Source: an uncultured Bacteroidales bacterium (lineage in GTDB: Bacteria > Bacteroidota > Bacteroidia > Bacteroidales > Bacteroidaceae). Taken from it: 46,550 bases of DNA. Below the pieces are notes generated by a model. That model ran no database searches. It was given only the letters and a program-made list of their open reading frames with translations, and was not told the origin of the DNA. How positions within the stretch are numbered: position 1 is the stretch's first letter; each line of letters starts with the position of its first letter. A program made the translations under genes and the position numbers. The DNA lies in contig CACYGK010000024.1 of assembly GCA_902774005.1 (NCBI GenBank), positions 1 to 46,550 on the forward strand, written 5' to 3'. Shown piece by piece: positions 7,950 through 16,926 of this stretch.

Positions 7950-7982
7950 TTGCACAAATAAGGAGAAAACTCCTTATATTTG
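7950..7982 (+). promoter_or_regulatory. ilvE promoter with inverted repeat in the spacer
   Basis: TTG at 7950-7952 and TATATTTG at 7975-7982 form a Bacteroidetes-type promoter with a slightly long 22-bp spacer, 46 bp before the ilvE ATG. A perfect 7-bp inverted repeat (TAAGGAG, AAAA, CTCCTTA; 7959-7976) fills the spacer and overlaps the -7 box. This is the position expected for a repressor operator, but no regulator is identified. Confidence 0.6.
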
Positions 7983-8028
7983 CACGAATTTTTACTGAAG
8001 CATTCAAATATTAAAAACATAAGGAAAG

Positions 8029-9054
8029 ATGGAAACAATGGATTGGTCAAATCTTGGTTTTGGCTACAACAAGACTGATTACAATGTACGCTGTTATTAT
8101 CGTAACGGCAAGTGGGGCGAGATCGAAGTATCGTCAGAAGAAACTATTCCGATGCACATGGCTGCTACATGTCTGCACTATGGACAGGAGGCTTTCGAGG
8201 GTTTGAAAGCTTACCGCTGTCCCGACGGCAAAGTACGTGTATTCCGCAGCGATGAGAATGCAGCCCGTCTGCAGTCAACATGTCGCGGCATTCTGATGCC
8301 TGAGTTGCCAACGGAAAGGTTTAACGAAATGGTAGATAAGGTGGTACGTCTGAACGAGCGTTTCATTCCACCATATGAGACCGGTGCTACTCTGTATATC
8401 CGTCCACTGTTCATCGGTATAAGTGCTCAGGTGGGTGTTCACCCTGCAACCGAATATCTGTTTATGATTTTCGTTACACCTGTAGGTCCGTACTTCAAGG
8501 GAGGTTTCTCCTGCAATGACTATGTCATCATACGCGAATTTGACCGCAGCGCTCCTCTGGGTACAGGTATATACAAGGTAGGCGGAAACTATGCTGCCAG
8601 TCTGCGTGCCAACAAGATGGCTCACGACCTGGGTTATGCATGTGAGTTCTATCTCGACGCAAAGGAGAAGAAGTATATGGATGAGTGTGGTGCTGCAAAC
8701 TTCTTCGGAATAAAGAATAACACTTACGTTACTCCGAAGTCAACATCTATCCTGCCGTCAATCACTAACAAGTCGCTGATGCAGCTGGCTGAGGACCTCG
8801 GACTGAAGGTAGAACGCCGTCAGATTCCTGAAGATGAACTGGAGACCTTCGAGGAGGCTGGTGCATGCGGTACTGCTGCTGTCATTTCTCCTATCGGCAA
8901 GATTGACGATCTGGAACTGAAGAAATCCTTCCAAATCTCCAAGAACGGCAAACCGGGTCCAATCTCTGAGAAACTCTACAACAAACTGCGCGGCATCCAG
9001 TACGGAACTGAACCGGATGTACACGGATGGACAAGAGTAGTGATTGACAACTGA
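8029..9054 (+). CDS. ilvE: Branched-chain amino acid aminotransferase
   Basis: The 341-residue protein belongs to fold type IV PLP aminotransferases. It catalyses the last step of valine, leucine and isoleucine synthesis (2-oxoacid plus glutamate) in the cytoplasm. The PLP lysine is K183 in GIYKVGGNYAASL. Also visible are TGATLYIRPLFIG (substrate and phosphate region), MDECGAANFFGI and EAGACGTAAVISPIGKI, which bind the cofactor phosphate. Length and motifs fit the longer BCAT subgroup found in Bacteroidetes. It has its own promoter and stands alone, without other ilv genes. The start at ATG 8029 leaves a short leader; a second ATG three codons later is possible. Confidence 0.95.
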   Translation: METMDWSNLGFGYNKTDYNVRCYYRNGKWGEIEVSSEETIPMHMAATCLHYGQEAFEGLKAYRCPDGKVRVFRSDENAARLQSTCRGILMPELPTERFNEMVDKVVRLNERFIPPYETGATLYIRPLFIGISAQVGVHPATEYLFMIFVTPVGPYFKGGFSCNDYVIIREFDRSAPLGTGIYKVGGNYAASLRANKMAHDLGYACEFYLDAKEKKYMDECGAANFFGIKNNTYVTPKSTSILPSITNKSLMQLAEDLGLKVERRQIPEDELETFEEAGACGTAAVISPIGKIDDLELKKSFQISKNGKPGPISEKLYNKLRGIQYGTEPDVHGWTRVVIDN

Positions 9055-9065
9055 TTGTCAATCAC

Positions 9066-9100
9066 AAGTTAAAAGTTAAGAATTAAAAGTTAACAGTTGA
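9066..9100. repeat. Heptanucleotide repeat, 5 units, AAGTTAA type
   Basis: Five in-phase units (AAGTTAA three times, GAATTAA, CAGTTGA) fill the gap between ilvE and the methyltransferase gene, ending 3 bp before the TTG start. Confidence 0.85.
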
Positions 9101-9103
9101 CTT

Positions 9104-9811
9104 TTGACAAATAAGAATTCATTTAGATTCAAACAATTCACTGTGAAGCACGACCGCTGCGCCATGAAAGTAGGCACAGACGGCGTGCTTCTCGGTTCGT
9201 GGACAAAGGTGAATGATGCACGGACGGCTCTCGATGTGGGATGCGGCACCGGACTTATTGCCTTGATGCTGGCACAGAGGAACGAGAATCTGAATGTCGT
9301 CGGTATAGATATTGACGATTATGCCGTGGAACAGGCTCAGGAGAACATATCGGTCAGTCCATGGAGGGAACGAATTAAAATAGAAAAGCACGATTTCAAC
9401 GAGGTTTTTTCGTCGGAAGAACTGTTTGACCTGATTGTAAGCAATCCACCTTTCTATACTGAGGACACGACATGTCCGGACGATTCGAGACAAAAGGCAC
9501 GACATGCCACTTCACTATCCATTGAGACAATGATGAAGCAGTCCTCGGGACTGCTGACACAGGAAGGCAGACTGTCACTGATTGTACCCTACTCTGCTGC
9601 AACGGATGTAATTGGTGAGGCCGTGATGAATAATCTGTACCTGAGCAGACGTACAGACGTGAGGACAACTCCTACAAAACCAGCTAAAAGGACGATGCTG
9701 GAATTCGGTAGGAAGGCACAGCCCACAGTATATGATATGCTGACACTTAAGGACAAGGAAGGCAACATGAGTGACGAATACAAGGCGCTGACAGAGGATT
9801 TTTATTTGTAG
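9104..9811 (+). CDS. trmN6: tRNA1(Val) (adenine37-N6)-methyltransferase, TrmN6 type
   Basis: The 235-residue protein is a class I SAM-dependent methyltransferase of the YfiC/TrmN6 family. It opens with FRFKQFTVKHDRCAMKVGTDGVLLG split by the family pattern FKQF...AMKVGTDG; then come the SAM motif I ALDVGCGTGLIAL, VVGIDID, and the catalytic SNPPFY typical of N6-adenine methylation. The known substrate is A37 next to the anticodon of tRNA1Val. The start is TTG at 9104, because the conserved FKQF segment lies before the first ATG (9163). It ends 53 bp before trmB. Related N6-methyltransferases acting on protein or rRNA share NPPF/Y, so the exact target is inferred from overall similarity. Confidence 0.88.
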   Translation: MTNKNSFRFKQFTVKHDRCAMKVGTDGVLLGSWTKVNDARTALDVGCGTGLIALMLAQRNENLNVVGIDIDDYAVEQAQENISVSPWRERIKIEKHDFNEVFSSEELFDLIVSNPPFYTEDTTCPDDSRQKARHATSLSIETMMKQSSGLLTQEGRLSLIVPYSAATDVIGEAVMNNLYLSRRTDVRTTPTKPAKRTMLEFGRKAQPTVYDMLTLKDKEGNMSDEYKALTEDFYL

Positions 9812-9864
9812 AGTTGTATTTCATAGAAATAAGTACTAACTTCGCAGCCGCTTTATAAACTACA

Positions 9865-10626
9865 ATGGGAAAAGGGAAATTAGCAAAGTTCGCAGATGTA
9901 GCAGCCAATCCGCTGGTAGTGGAATGTCCGTTCTGGCAATTGCAGAAGGAAGGATTCCTGCTGCGCGGAAGATGGCATGAGGACTTTTTCCATAACGCCA
10001 ATCCTATCGTACTGGAACTGGGATGCGGCAGAGGTGAATATACATTGGGCTTGGCTCGCAGGTTTCCCGACATGAATTTCATCGGTGTGGACATAAAGGG
10101 TGCGAGGATATGGCACGGAGCACAGGAAGCACAGAAAGAGGGAATGAAGAACGTAGGTTTTCTGCGTACTAACATAGAATGCATCGACGGACTGTTCGGT
10201 GAGAACGAGGTAAACGAATTGTGGCTCACATTCAGCGATCCACAGATGAAGAAAGCAACAAAAAGACTCACTTCGACATTCTTCCTTGAGAGATATCGCA
10301 GATTCCTGGTTGATGGTGGAGTGATCAACGTGAAGACCGACTCGAACTTCCTTGCCACTTACACAAAATATGTGACGGAGAAGAACAACCTGCCGATGGA
10401 ATGCTACACCGAGGACCTGTATTCGACAGAGGATGCAGACGAGGCACTGACAAGCATTCAGACTTACTACGAACAGATGTGGCTGGAACGCGGCATACCT
10501 ATCAAGTATATTAAATTCAGACTTCCCAAGGAAGGCAAACTGGAAGAACCGGAGATTGAGATACCCGTTGACGGTTACCGCTCATACGGACACGAGGTGG
10601 TGAGTACGAAGAAAACAAGAACATAA
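9865..10626 (+). CDS. trmB: tRNA (guanine46-N7)-methyltransferase
   Basis: This 253-residue protein makes m7G46 in the variable loop of tRNAs using SAM. It shows the SAM-binding [16 protein letters not shown], the second motif [15 protein letters not shown], and the TrmB signature [13 protein letters not shown] followed by [18 protein letters not shown]. The C-terminal half ([15 protein letters not shown]) is typical. It runs 12 bp before the Mrp-type ATPase in the same direction and follows another tRNA methyltransferase, so two anticodon/variable-loop modification genes are clustered here. Confidence 0.94.
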   Translation: MGKGKLAKFADVAANPLVVECPFWQLQKEGFLLRGRWHEDFFHNANPIVLELGCGRGEYTLGLARRFPDMNFIGVDIKGARIWHGAQEAQKEGMKNVGFLRTNIECIDGLFGENEVNELWLTFSDPQMKKATKRLTSTFFLERYRRFLVDGGVINVKTDSNFLATYTKYVTEKNNLPMECYTEDLYSTEDADEALTSIQTYYEQMWLERGIPIKYIKFRLPKEGKLEEPEIEIPVDGYRSYGHEVVSTKKTRT

Positions 10627-10637
10627 CAAGCAGAAAC

Positions 10638-11705
10638 ATGACTATATATCCACAACTGATATTCGACGCACTGAAGACCGTGCGTTATCCGGGAAACGGG
10701 AAAAACCTGATAGAAGCAGAGATGGTAGAGGACGACCTCCGTATCGACGGCATGAAGGTTTCGTTCTCGATTATCTTCCCGAAAGCAACCGACCCGTTCC
10801 GTAAATCGGTGATAAAATCGGCAGAAGCAGCCATAAAACTATATGTATCGAAAGAGTGTGAGGTGACAATCAAAGAGAAGGTTGCAGCCGCACAGGAGGA
10901 AGAGGAGCAGGTGTTGCCGAACGTAAAGAACATCATTGCCGTAAGTTCGGGTAAGGGTGGCGTAGGCAAAAGCACGATTACTGCCAATCTGGCTATAGGA
11001 CTTGCAAAACTGGGACATAACGTAGGACTGCTCGACTGCGATATCTTCGGTCCGTCTATGCCCAAGATGTTCCAAGTGGAAGATGTACGTCCGTATGCTG
11101 AGAATGTGAACGGGAAGGACCTTATCGTACCGATAGAGAAATACGGGGTGAAACTGTTGTCAATCGGTTTCTTCGTAAATCCCGACCAGGCAACGCTGTG
11201 GCGTGGTGCGATGGCATGTAACGCAATCAAACAGCTGATAGAGGAAGCCAAGTGGGGTGACTTGGATTATCTGATACTCGACACACCTCCAGGCACAAGC
11301 GACATACACTTGACGCTGATACAGATGTTGAAGATAACAGGAGCGGTTATTGTCTCCACACCGCAGGAGGTGGCTCTTGCTGATGCCAGAAAGGGTGTGA
11401 ATATGTATATGAACGAGAAGGTGAACGTACCTATCCTCGGACTCGTAGAGAATATGGCGTGGTTCACACCGGCTCAGCACCCCGACGAGCGTTATTACAT
11501 CTTCGGAAAAGAAGGTGCGAAACATCTTGCAGAAGAACTCAACGTACCGCTGCTGGGACAGATACCTCTGATACAGGATATCTGCGAAAGTGGCGACAAT
11601 GGTACGCCGGCAGTTCTCGACCCCGCATCACCACAGGGAATGGCTCTGATGAGCATGACTGCAAAGATAGTGACTCAGGTAGATAAATCAAACATTGCAA
11701 AATAG
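10638..11705 (+). CDS. Mrp/ApbC/NBP35-family P-loop ATPase (iron-sulfur carrier type) without CxxC
   Basis: The 355-residue protein has an N-terminal MIP18/DUF59-like domain (about 1-85) and a SIMIBI-class ATPase domain. The deviant Walker A is SSGKGGVGKST (G105-S112); also present are LLDCDIFGPSMPKM and LDYLILDTPPGTSD. Members move [4Fe-4S] clusters to apoproteins in the cytosol, usually through a C-terminal CxxC. Here the corresponding segment is VENMAWFTPAQHPDERYYIFG with no cysteine at all. So the protein keeps the ATPase but lacks the standard cluster ligands. I recall this variant from other Bacteroidetes. It sits between trmB and a membrane protein gene, 12 and 15 bp apart, probably co-transcribed. 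Confidence 0.88.
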   Translation: MTIYPQLIFDALKTVRYPGNGKNLIEAEMVEDDLRIDGMKVSFSIIFPKATDPFRKSVIKSAEAAIKLYVSKECEVTIKEKVAAAQEEEEQVLPNVKNIIAVSSGKGGVGKSTITANLAIGLAKLGHNVGLLDCDIFGPSMPKMFQVEDVRPYAENVNGKDLIVPIEKYGVKLLSIGFFVNPDQATLWRGAMACNAIKQLIEEAKWGDLDYLILDTPPGTSDIHLTLIQMLKITGAVIVSTPQEVALADARKGVNMYMNEKVNVPILGLVENMAWFTPAQHPDERYYIFGKEGAKHLAEELNVPLLGQIPLIQDICESGDNGTPAVLDPASPQGMALMSMTAKIVTQVDKSNIAK

Positions 11706-11720
11706 ATAAAATCAGACTTT

Positions 11721-14285
11721 ATGAACTACAGGAAGATAATGCCCGACGTGCTGTGTATAGCACTGTTCGCCGTCATTTCATTTGCTTATTTCTATCCCGC
11801 CACATTCGATGGAAGACGCATAGAACAGCACGACAGTAGTGCAAACGACGGAATTAACGTCGTGATGAACCAATACAAAGCAACTCACGGAGGTGAGACG
11901 GCACGTTGGAACAACTCACTCTTCGGTGGTATGCCTACATATCAGATTGCTCCGTCGTACGACTCGATGAAACCGATGTCGTTCATCGAAAAGGCATATC
12001 ATCTCTGGATGCCGGACTACGTGTGGTATATCTTCGTATCGATGCTCGGTTTCTATATACTGCTGCGAGCATTCGACTTCAAGCAGTGGATGGCTGCTCT
12101 GGGTGCCATCATCTGGGCTTTCTCATCCTACTTCTTCATCATCATAGCAGCAGGACACATCTGGAAGGTGATGACCCTTACTTATATTCCTCCGACAATA
12201 GCCGGATTGGTACTATGCTACAAACGCAAGTATGTATTGGGATGTATGATTACCACACTGTTTGCAGCATTACAGGTGAAGTCCAACCACGTGCAGATGA
12301 CATATTATTTCCTTCTGCCCGAAATAATGATTGTACTGGCATTCCTGATTGATGCCGTACTGAAGAAACAGATTGCTGCATTCTGCAAGGCTTCTGTAGC
12401 AGTACTGGTGGCTGCTGTTTTGGCTCTCGGACTGAATATCTCGAACCTGTACCATACATACGAATACCAAAAGGAGAGTATGCGCGGCAAGTCGGAACTG
12501 GTGAAGGCAACAAAGGTTGAGGATCAGACCGACAGCGGACTGGAACGCTCGTACATCACGGCATGGAGCTATGGCATCGACGAAACGATGACGTTCCTGA
12601 TTCCGAACTATAGGGGAGGAGCAAGTATGCCACTGTCGATGAACCAGACAGCCATGAAGAAGGCAGACTCACGACTGGCATCAAGCGGTATCTATGGCGT
12701 GTTCACTCAGTATTGGGGTGAACAGCCAGGAACGAGCGGTCCTGTTTATTTAGGAGCAATCGTATGCATGCTGTTCATACTCAGTCTGATTATTATACCG
12801 AATAAAAATCCGATGAAATGGGCACTTCTCGTAGCAACAGCAATTGCCTTGATGCTCAGTTGGGGACATAACTTCATGTCGTTCACCGATTTCTTCATCG
12901 ACCACATACCGATGTATTCGAAGTTCCGTACCGTTTCAAGCATCCTGGTCGTTGTGGAGTTCACCGTTCCACTGATGGCTATGTGGGGACTGAAACTGTT
13001 CATCGAGAAACCAAACAAACTGTATCTGCTCATTGCCACAGGTTTCACTCTGGTAGTACTGCTCGCACTCATGTTCACAGCCAGCGACTGTGTCAGCACT
13101 CACGACGTGATGTCAATTAAGAGCTACATAGCACAGGAATACTTCAGCAATGAAATCGGTCAGCAGATACTGGCAAGTCTGAGTACAATGCGTCATGCGA
13201 TGCTCATGTCGGACGGATGGCGTTCGATGATGTTCATCCTCGTTGGTGCCGTATTGTTGTTCTACTATGCACAGACATACAAGGCTGACAGCGAAAACAG
13301 CAACACACAAACCACAATCATCGTTTCACTTATCGTTCTGTGTCTGATTGACATGTGGCAGGTAAACAAGCGTTATCTGAACGACAGCATGTTTGTACGT
13401 CCGCAGGGTGTGGCACGCATCCAGAAGACTGCTGCCGATGAATACATTCTGGAAAAGAGTGGTACGAACAGAGATTACAGAGTACTGAACTATACCGTAT
13501 CTACATTCAACGACAACAACACGAGTGCGTTCTACAGTTCGATAGGTGGTTACCACGCCGCCAAACTGCGTCGATATCAGGAACTGATAGAAGCATATAT
13601 CGGTAAGGAGATGAGTAATGTATATGTAGCAATGCGCAATGCTCCGCTCGATACTGTTAAGATGGCTGCGGAACAGTCACCCTACCCCATCTATGACTTC
13701 TCGGCACAGAATACCGACTCACTCTTCCCCGTCATCAATATGATGAACACACGTTGGTTTATCTTTGCAGCCGGTGAGGGAGGCAAATTGCAGTTGCCTG
13801 TTGAGAATACGACAGCCAACGGCAATGCGTGGTTCGTGAAGGATGTGGTATATGCAGACAATGCCAACGAAGAGATAGACATGTTGGGCAAGGTAAATCC
13901 CAAGAACACCGCCGTTGTGGCAAAGAAAGACTTCGAATTCCTGCAGGCAAAAGGAACTGGTAAGGTAACACTTACTTCCTACTCTACCACAGAAGCAGAA
14001 TACGAGACAGAATCCAATCAGGGCGGTCTGGTAGTCTTCTCCGAGATTTATTATCCCGACTGGTCTGCTACCATCGATGGCGAACCGGCTGAGATAGGTA
14101 GGGCTGATTACGTGCTGAGGGCAATGAACATACCGGCTGGCAAGCATGTTGTCAAGTTCCGATTCGACCCAGAATCAATACACAAGACCGAGACTGTTGC
14201 CTACGTTTCACTGGCTATATTCTTCCTTTTGGTTGCCATTTTGGGTTTCCGCGAAGGCAAAAAGTGGAGAAAGCCTCAACAATAA
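11721..14285 (+). CDS. YfhO-family polytopic membrane protein
   Basis: The 854-residue protein has a first membrane helix at about 8-26, a large loop with HDSSANDGINVVMNQ and RWNNSLFGGMPTYQI, then a dozen or so hydrophobic segments to about residue 530, a C-terminal extracytoplasmic beta-rich part, and a final helix before GFREGKKWRKPQQ. The layout and the FGGMPTYQ region match YfhO-type proteins, a glycosyltransferase-like (GT-C) membrane family. In Gram-positives the relatives take part in glycosylation of lipoteichoic acid; the role in Bacteroidetes is not established. It ends the ilvE-to-YfhO block; a promoter for the next block lies 48 bp downstream. Confidence 0.85.
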   Translation: MNYRKIMPDVLCIALFAVISFAYFYPATFDGRRIEQHDSSANDGINVVMNQYKATHGGETARWNNSLFGGMPTYQIAPSYDSMKPMSFIEKAYHLWMPDYVWYIFVSMLGFYILLRAFDFKQWMAALGAIIWAFSSYFFIIIAAGHIWKVMTLTYIPPTIAGLVLCYKRKYVLGCMITTLFAALQVKSNHVQMTYYFLLPEIMIVLAFLIDAVLKKQIAAFCKASVAVLVAAVLALGLNISNLYHTYEYQKESMRGKSELVKATKVEDQTDSGLERSYITAWSYGIDETMTFLIPNYRGGASMPLSMNQTAMKKADSRLASSGIYGVFTQYWGEQPGTSGPVYLGAIVCMLFILSLIIIPNKNPMKWALLVATAIALMLSWGHNFMSFTDFFIDHIPMYSKFRTVSSILVVVEFTVPLMAMWGLKLFIEKPNKLYLLIATGFTLVVLLALMFTASDCVSTHDVMSIKSYIAQEYFSNEIGQQILASLSTMRHAMLMSDGWRSMMFILVGAVLLFYYAQTYKADSENSNTQTTIIVSLIVLCLIDMWQVNKRYLNDSMFVRPQGVARIQKTAADEYILEKSGTNRDYRVLNYTVSTFNDNNTSAFYSSIGGYHAAKLRRYQELIEAYIGKEMSNVYVAMRNAPLDTVKMAAEQSPYPIYDFSAQNTDSLFPVINMMNTRWFIFAAGEGGKLQLPVENTTANGNAWFVKDVVYADNANEEIDMLGKVNPKNTAVVAKKDFEFLQAKGTGKVTLTSYSTTEAEYETESNQGGLVVFSEIYYPDWSATIDGEPAEIGRADYVLRAMNIPAGKHVVKFRFDPESIHKTETVAYVSLAIFFLLVAILGFREGKKWRKPQQ

Positions 14286-14332
14286 CATAAAAAAATCTCA
14301 TTTCCCGATTCCCGTTTATCAATTATATATCG

Positions 14333-14340
14333 TACCTTTG
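14333..14340 (+). promoter_or_regulatory. -7 box (TACCTTTG) for the DUF1599 gene block
   Basis: An exact TAnnTTTG followed by CAGCG lies 19 bp before the ATG at 14360, with TTTA about 15-19 bp upstream as a weak -33. The same TACCTTTGCAGCG string recurs at the ndk promoter, which supports its use as a promoter core. Confidence 0.65.
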
Positions 14341-14359
14341 CAGCGAATTTTGAAGGGCT

Positions 14360-14908
14360 ATGAACACTGAAGAACAATTCAAATTAGCGATGGCTGGATG
14401 TCGTGACGTATTTTTCAAGAAGTTGCACGACTATGGTGCAGCGTGGAGAATCATGCGTCCGGCAAGTGTTACCGACCAGATTTTCATCAAGGCAAACCGA
14501 ATCAGAAGTCTTGAGGTAAAAGGGGAATCATGGGTCGGCGAAGGCATATATCCGGAGTTTCAGGCCATAGTAAACTACGGCATCGTAGGTCTTATCCAAC
14601 TGGAGATGGGATATGCAGAAGTGGAGGATATAGATATCGACAAGGCAATGGAACTTTACGACAAGTATGCCGATACAGCCCTGAAACTGATGATAAAGAA
14701 GAATCACGACTACGATGAGGCTTGGCGCTCGATGCGTGTCAGTTCATATACCGACCTCATACTGATGAAACTGAACCGAACGAAGCAGATAGAAGGCAAC
14801 GACGGAAAGACGCTGATTTCGGAGGGTATTGACGCCAACTATCTCGACATGATAAACTATTCCGTCTTCGGACTGATTAAACTGGCTGAAGCAGGAGTTA
14901 ATGGATAA
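14360..14908 (+). CDS. DUF1599 protein made of two tandem copies
   Basis: The 182-residue protein holds two related halves. Residues about 22-87 have KKLHDYGAAWRIMRPAS and VNYGIVGLIQLE; residues about 112-178 have KKNHDYDEAWRSMRVSS and INYSVFGLIKLAE. Each half keeps the HDY..aWR.MR motif, a TD-I-KxNR segment and a hydrophobic helix. This matches DUF1599, named in Pfam/InterPro as nucleotide modification associated domain 1 (recalled, not searched). The biochemical activity is unknown; conserved His, Asp and Arg residues suggest an all-alpha nucleotide-binding fold. Its stop overlaps the next gene by 8 bp, indicating translational coupling with a membrane protein. Confidence 0.85.
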   Translation: MNTEEQFKLAMAGCRDVFFKKLHDYGAAWRIMRPASVTDQIFIKANRIRSLEVKGESWVGEGIYPEFQAIVNYGIVGLIQLEMGYAEVEDIDIDKAMELYDKYADTALKLMIKKNHDYDEAWRSMRVSSYTDLILMKLNRTKQIEGNDGKTLISEGIDANYLDMINYSVFGLIKLAEAGVNG

Positions 14909-16097
14909 GGAAACAAAGAAAACCATCTGGAAAGTAGTTGCGAACATCTGTCGCTTTCTGCTTGCCGCTGTGTTTATCTTCTCTGGATTCATAAAAGCAA
15001 ACGATCCGGACGGCATGGTGCAGAAACTGCATGAATACGTTGTCGCTTCGGGAGTCGGACATATACCATTCCTTACGCTGGTCATTATAGCGATAATACT
15101 GGCGATATTGGAATTCTCGATTGGAGTGCATCTGTTGTTTGGCATGAGCCAGGTAATCATCTCAAAGGTAACCGTGGTATTCATGTCTGTTATGACATTG
15201 CTGACGGCATATATCTGGGTATTCAACCCTGTACCGGATTGCGGTTGCTTCGGCGACATCATAATACTGAGCAACGGAATGACATTCGCAAAAAACATCC
15301 TGCTACTTGCGGCTGCAGTCGTAAACTACAAGTTTAACAACCTGTACATCAAGTTGGTGGGACATAACACGAGGTGGCTTATAACCCTCTTCTGCATGGT
15401 GTACATATTCCTCTATTCGATAGTGTGTTTCTACACCTTGCCTTGGATGGACTTCAGTCCGTATAAGATGGGGACAGACCTGCGCAGCAGTGAAAGCCGC
15501 AAGGCGACAGCCGGATTCTACGTTGCAGACATGGAAAGCGGTGAAGATCTCACAGACGAGATAATAAACAGGGACGGTTACACCTTCCTGCTCACGATTC
15601 CGAATCTGCAATATGCCGATGAGGGCTGTGTCGATCTGGTGAACGGGATATACGAGTACAGCCAGAACTACGGTTACGGATTCTACTGTCTGACATCCTC
15701 CATCGATCAGGAGACGCAGGACTACTGGACCGACCACACAGGAGCTGAGTATAAGTACTACGAGAGTGACGAAAGCGAACTGCGCACGGTCATACGTGCT
15801 GCACCGGGACTACTGCTTCTGAAGGACGGAGTCATCATCCGCAAGTGGAGCAACTACATGCTTCCGTCCGAAGAACGCCTCTCCGACAGGTTGGAGAATC
15901 TGCCCATTGGAGAGGAACATGATATAGAGGGAAGAAAACTGCTCGACCTGCTTACGTTCTTCATCCTGCCACTTGCCCTGATAATCCTCATTGACCGCAT
16001 CGGTTCGGGATTCTCATGGTACAGGCACTGGAGAAAGAAATCGCGCAAACTCCAACTCGAGAACATAAGTGAACAGATAAACAATCAAATCAAATAA
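14901..16097 (+). CDS. BT_3928-family DoxX/MauE-like membrane protein
   Basis: The 398-residue protein begins with four membrane helices (about 10-145) in a DoxX/MauE-like arrangement including the conserved FIFSGFIKANDPDGMVQKL and NPVPDCGCFGDIIILS. It then has a further helix (about 155-180), an extracytoplasmic region of about 150 residues with a thioredoxin-like character, and a last helix near 355-375. The closely spaced cysteines in DCGCFGD are typical of MauE-type proteins, which support disulfide or quinone chemistry in the envelope. This Bacteroidetes version is annotated only as a family; the role is inferred. It is coupled to the DUF1599 gene and lies 46 bp before tpiA, a gene order I recall from Bacteroides. 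Confidence 0.82.
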   Translation: MDKETKKTIWKVVANICRFLLAAVFIFSGFIKANDPDGMVQKLHEYVVASGVGHIPFLTLVIIAIILAILEFSIGVHLLFGMSQVIISKVTVVFMSVMTLLTAYIWVFNPVPDCGCFGDIIILSNGMTFAKNILLLAAAVVNYKFNNLYIKLVGHNTRWLITLFCMVYIFLYSIVCFYTLPWMDFSPYKMGTDLRSSESRKATAGFYVADMESGEDLTDEIINRDGYTFLLTIPNLQYADEGCVDLVNGIYEYSQNYGYGFYCLTSSIDQETQDYWTDHTGAEYKYYESDESELRTVIRAAPGLLLLKDGVIIRKWSNYMLPSEERLSDRLENLPIGEEHDIEGRKLLDLLTFFILPLALIILIDRIGSGFSWYRHWRKKSRKLQLENISEQINNQIK

Positions 16098-16108
16098 TTA
16101 TTAACAAC

Positions 16109-16127
16109 GCCTACGCTTTGCGTCGGC
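16109..16127 (+). other. Small hairpin upstream of tpiA
   Basis: Positions 16109-16116 pair with 16120-16127 (one mismatch) around TTT. There is no T-run after it, so it is not a terminator. It may be an mRNA stability or 5' leader element; this is weak. Confidence 0.3.
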
Positions 16128-16143
16128 ATAAAACAGAACGAAT

Positions 16144-16902
16144 ATGGCAAAGAAAATTGTTGCAGGAAACTGGAAGATGAACAAGAATCTTCAGGAAGGT
16201 ATCGAACTCGCACAGGGTCTGAAGGACGCACTTGCTGCTGACAAACCAAACTGCGAAGTAATCATTTGTACTCCATTCATCCACCTTGCAAAGGTATCTG
16301 ACCTTCTCGACCACAAAACAATCAAGTTGGGTGCTGAGAACTGTGCAGACAAGGCTTCTGGTGCTTACACAGGTGAAGTATCTGCAGAGATGGTTAAGTC
16401 AACAGGTGCTGAGTACGTTATCCTCGGTCACTCTGAGCGTCGCGAATACTACAACGAGACTCCTGCTATCCTCAAGGAAAAGGTTGACCTCGCACTTGCT
16501 AACGGTCTGAAGGTTATCTTCTGTATCGGTGAATCACTCAAGCAGCGCGAAGCAAACGAGCAGGAAGCAGTATGTAAGGCTGAACTCGAAGGCAGCGTAT
16601 TCCACCTCAGCGCAGAACAGTTTGCAAACATCGTTATCGCATACGAACCAATCTGGGCTATCGGTACAGGTAAGACTGCTACTGCAGAACAGGCAGAGGA
16701 AATCCACTCATACATCCGTTCAGTAATCGCTAAGAAATATGGTGACAAGGTTGCAGCTGACACATCAATCCTCTACGGTGGTTCTTGCAAGGCAAGCAAC
16801 GCTCCTGAACTCTTCGCTAAGCCAGACATCGACGGTGGACTCATTGGTGGTGCATCACTCAAGGTTGCCGATTTCAAGGGTATCATCGATGCTTGGAAAT
16901 AA
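16144..16902 (+). CDS. tpiA: Triosephosphate isomerase
   Basis: The 252-residue glycolytic enzyme interconverts dihydroxyacetone phosphate and glyceraldehyde 3-phosphate in the cytosol. All catalytic landmarks are present: N9/K11 in AGNWKMN, H96 in LGHSERR, E168 in [11 protein letters not shown], and the phosphate-binding [10 protein letters not shown] and GGLIGGASL. Codon choice is visibly more biased than in neighbours, as expected for a highly expressed gene. It is followed 24 bp later by the SPOR gene and then folE. Confidence 0.97.
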   Translation: MAKKIVAGNWKMNKNLQEGIELAQGLKDALAADKPNCEVIICTPFIHLAKVSDLLDHKTIKLGAENCADKASGAYTGEVSAEMVKSTGAEYVILGHSERREYYNETPAILKEKVDLALANGLKVIFCIGESLKQREANEQEAVCKAELEGSVFHLSAEQFANIVIAYEPIWAIGTGKTATAEQAEEIHSYIRSVIAKKYGDKVAADTSILYGGSCKASNAPELFAKPDIDGGLIGGASLKVADFKGIIDAWK

Positions 16903-16926
16903 TACAATCATCAGTCAGATTTGTAA

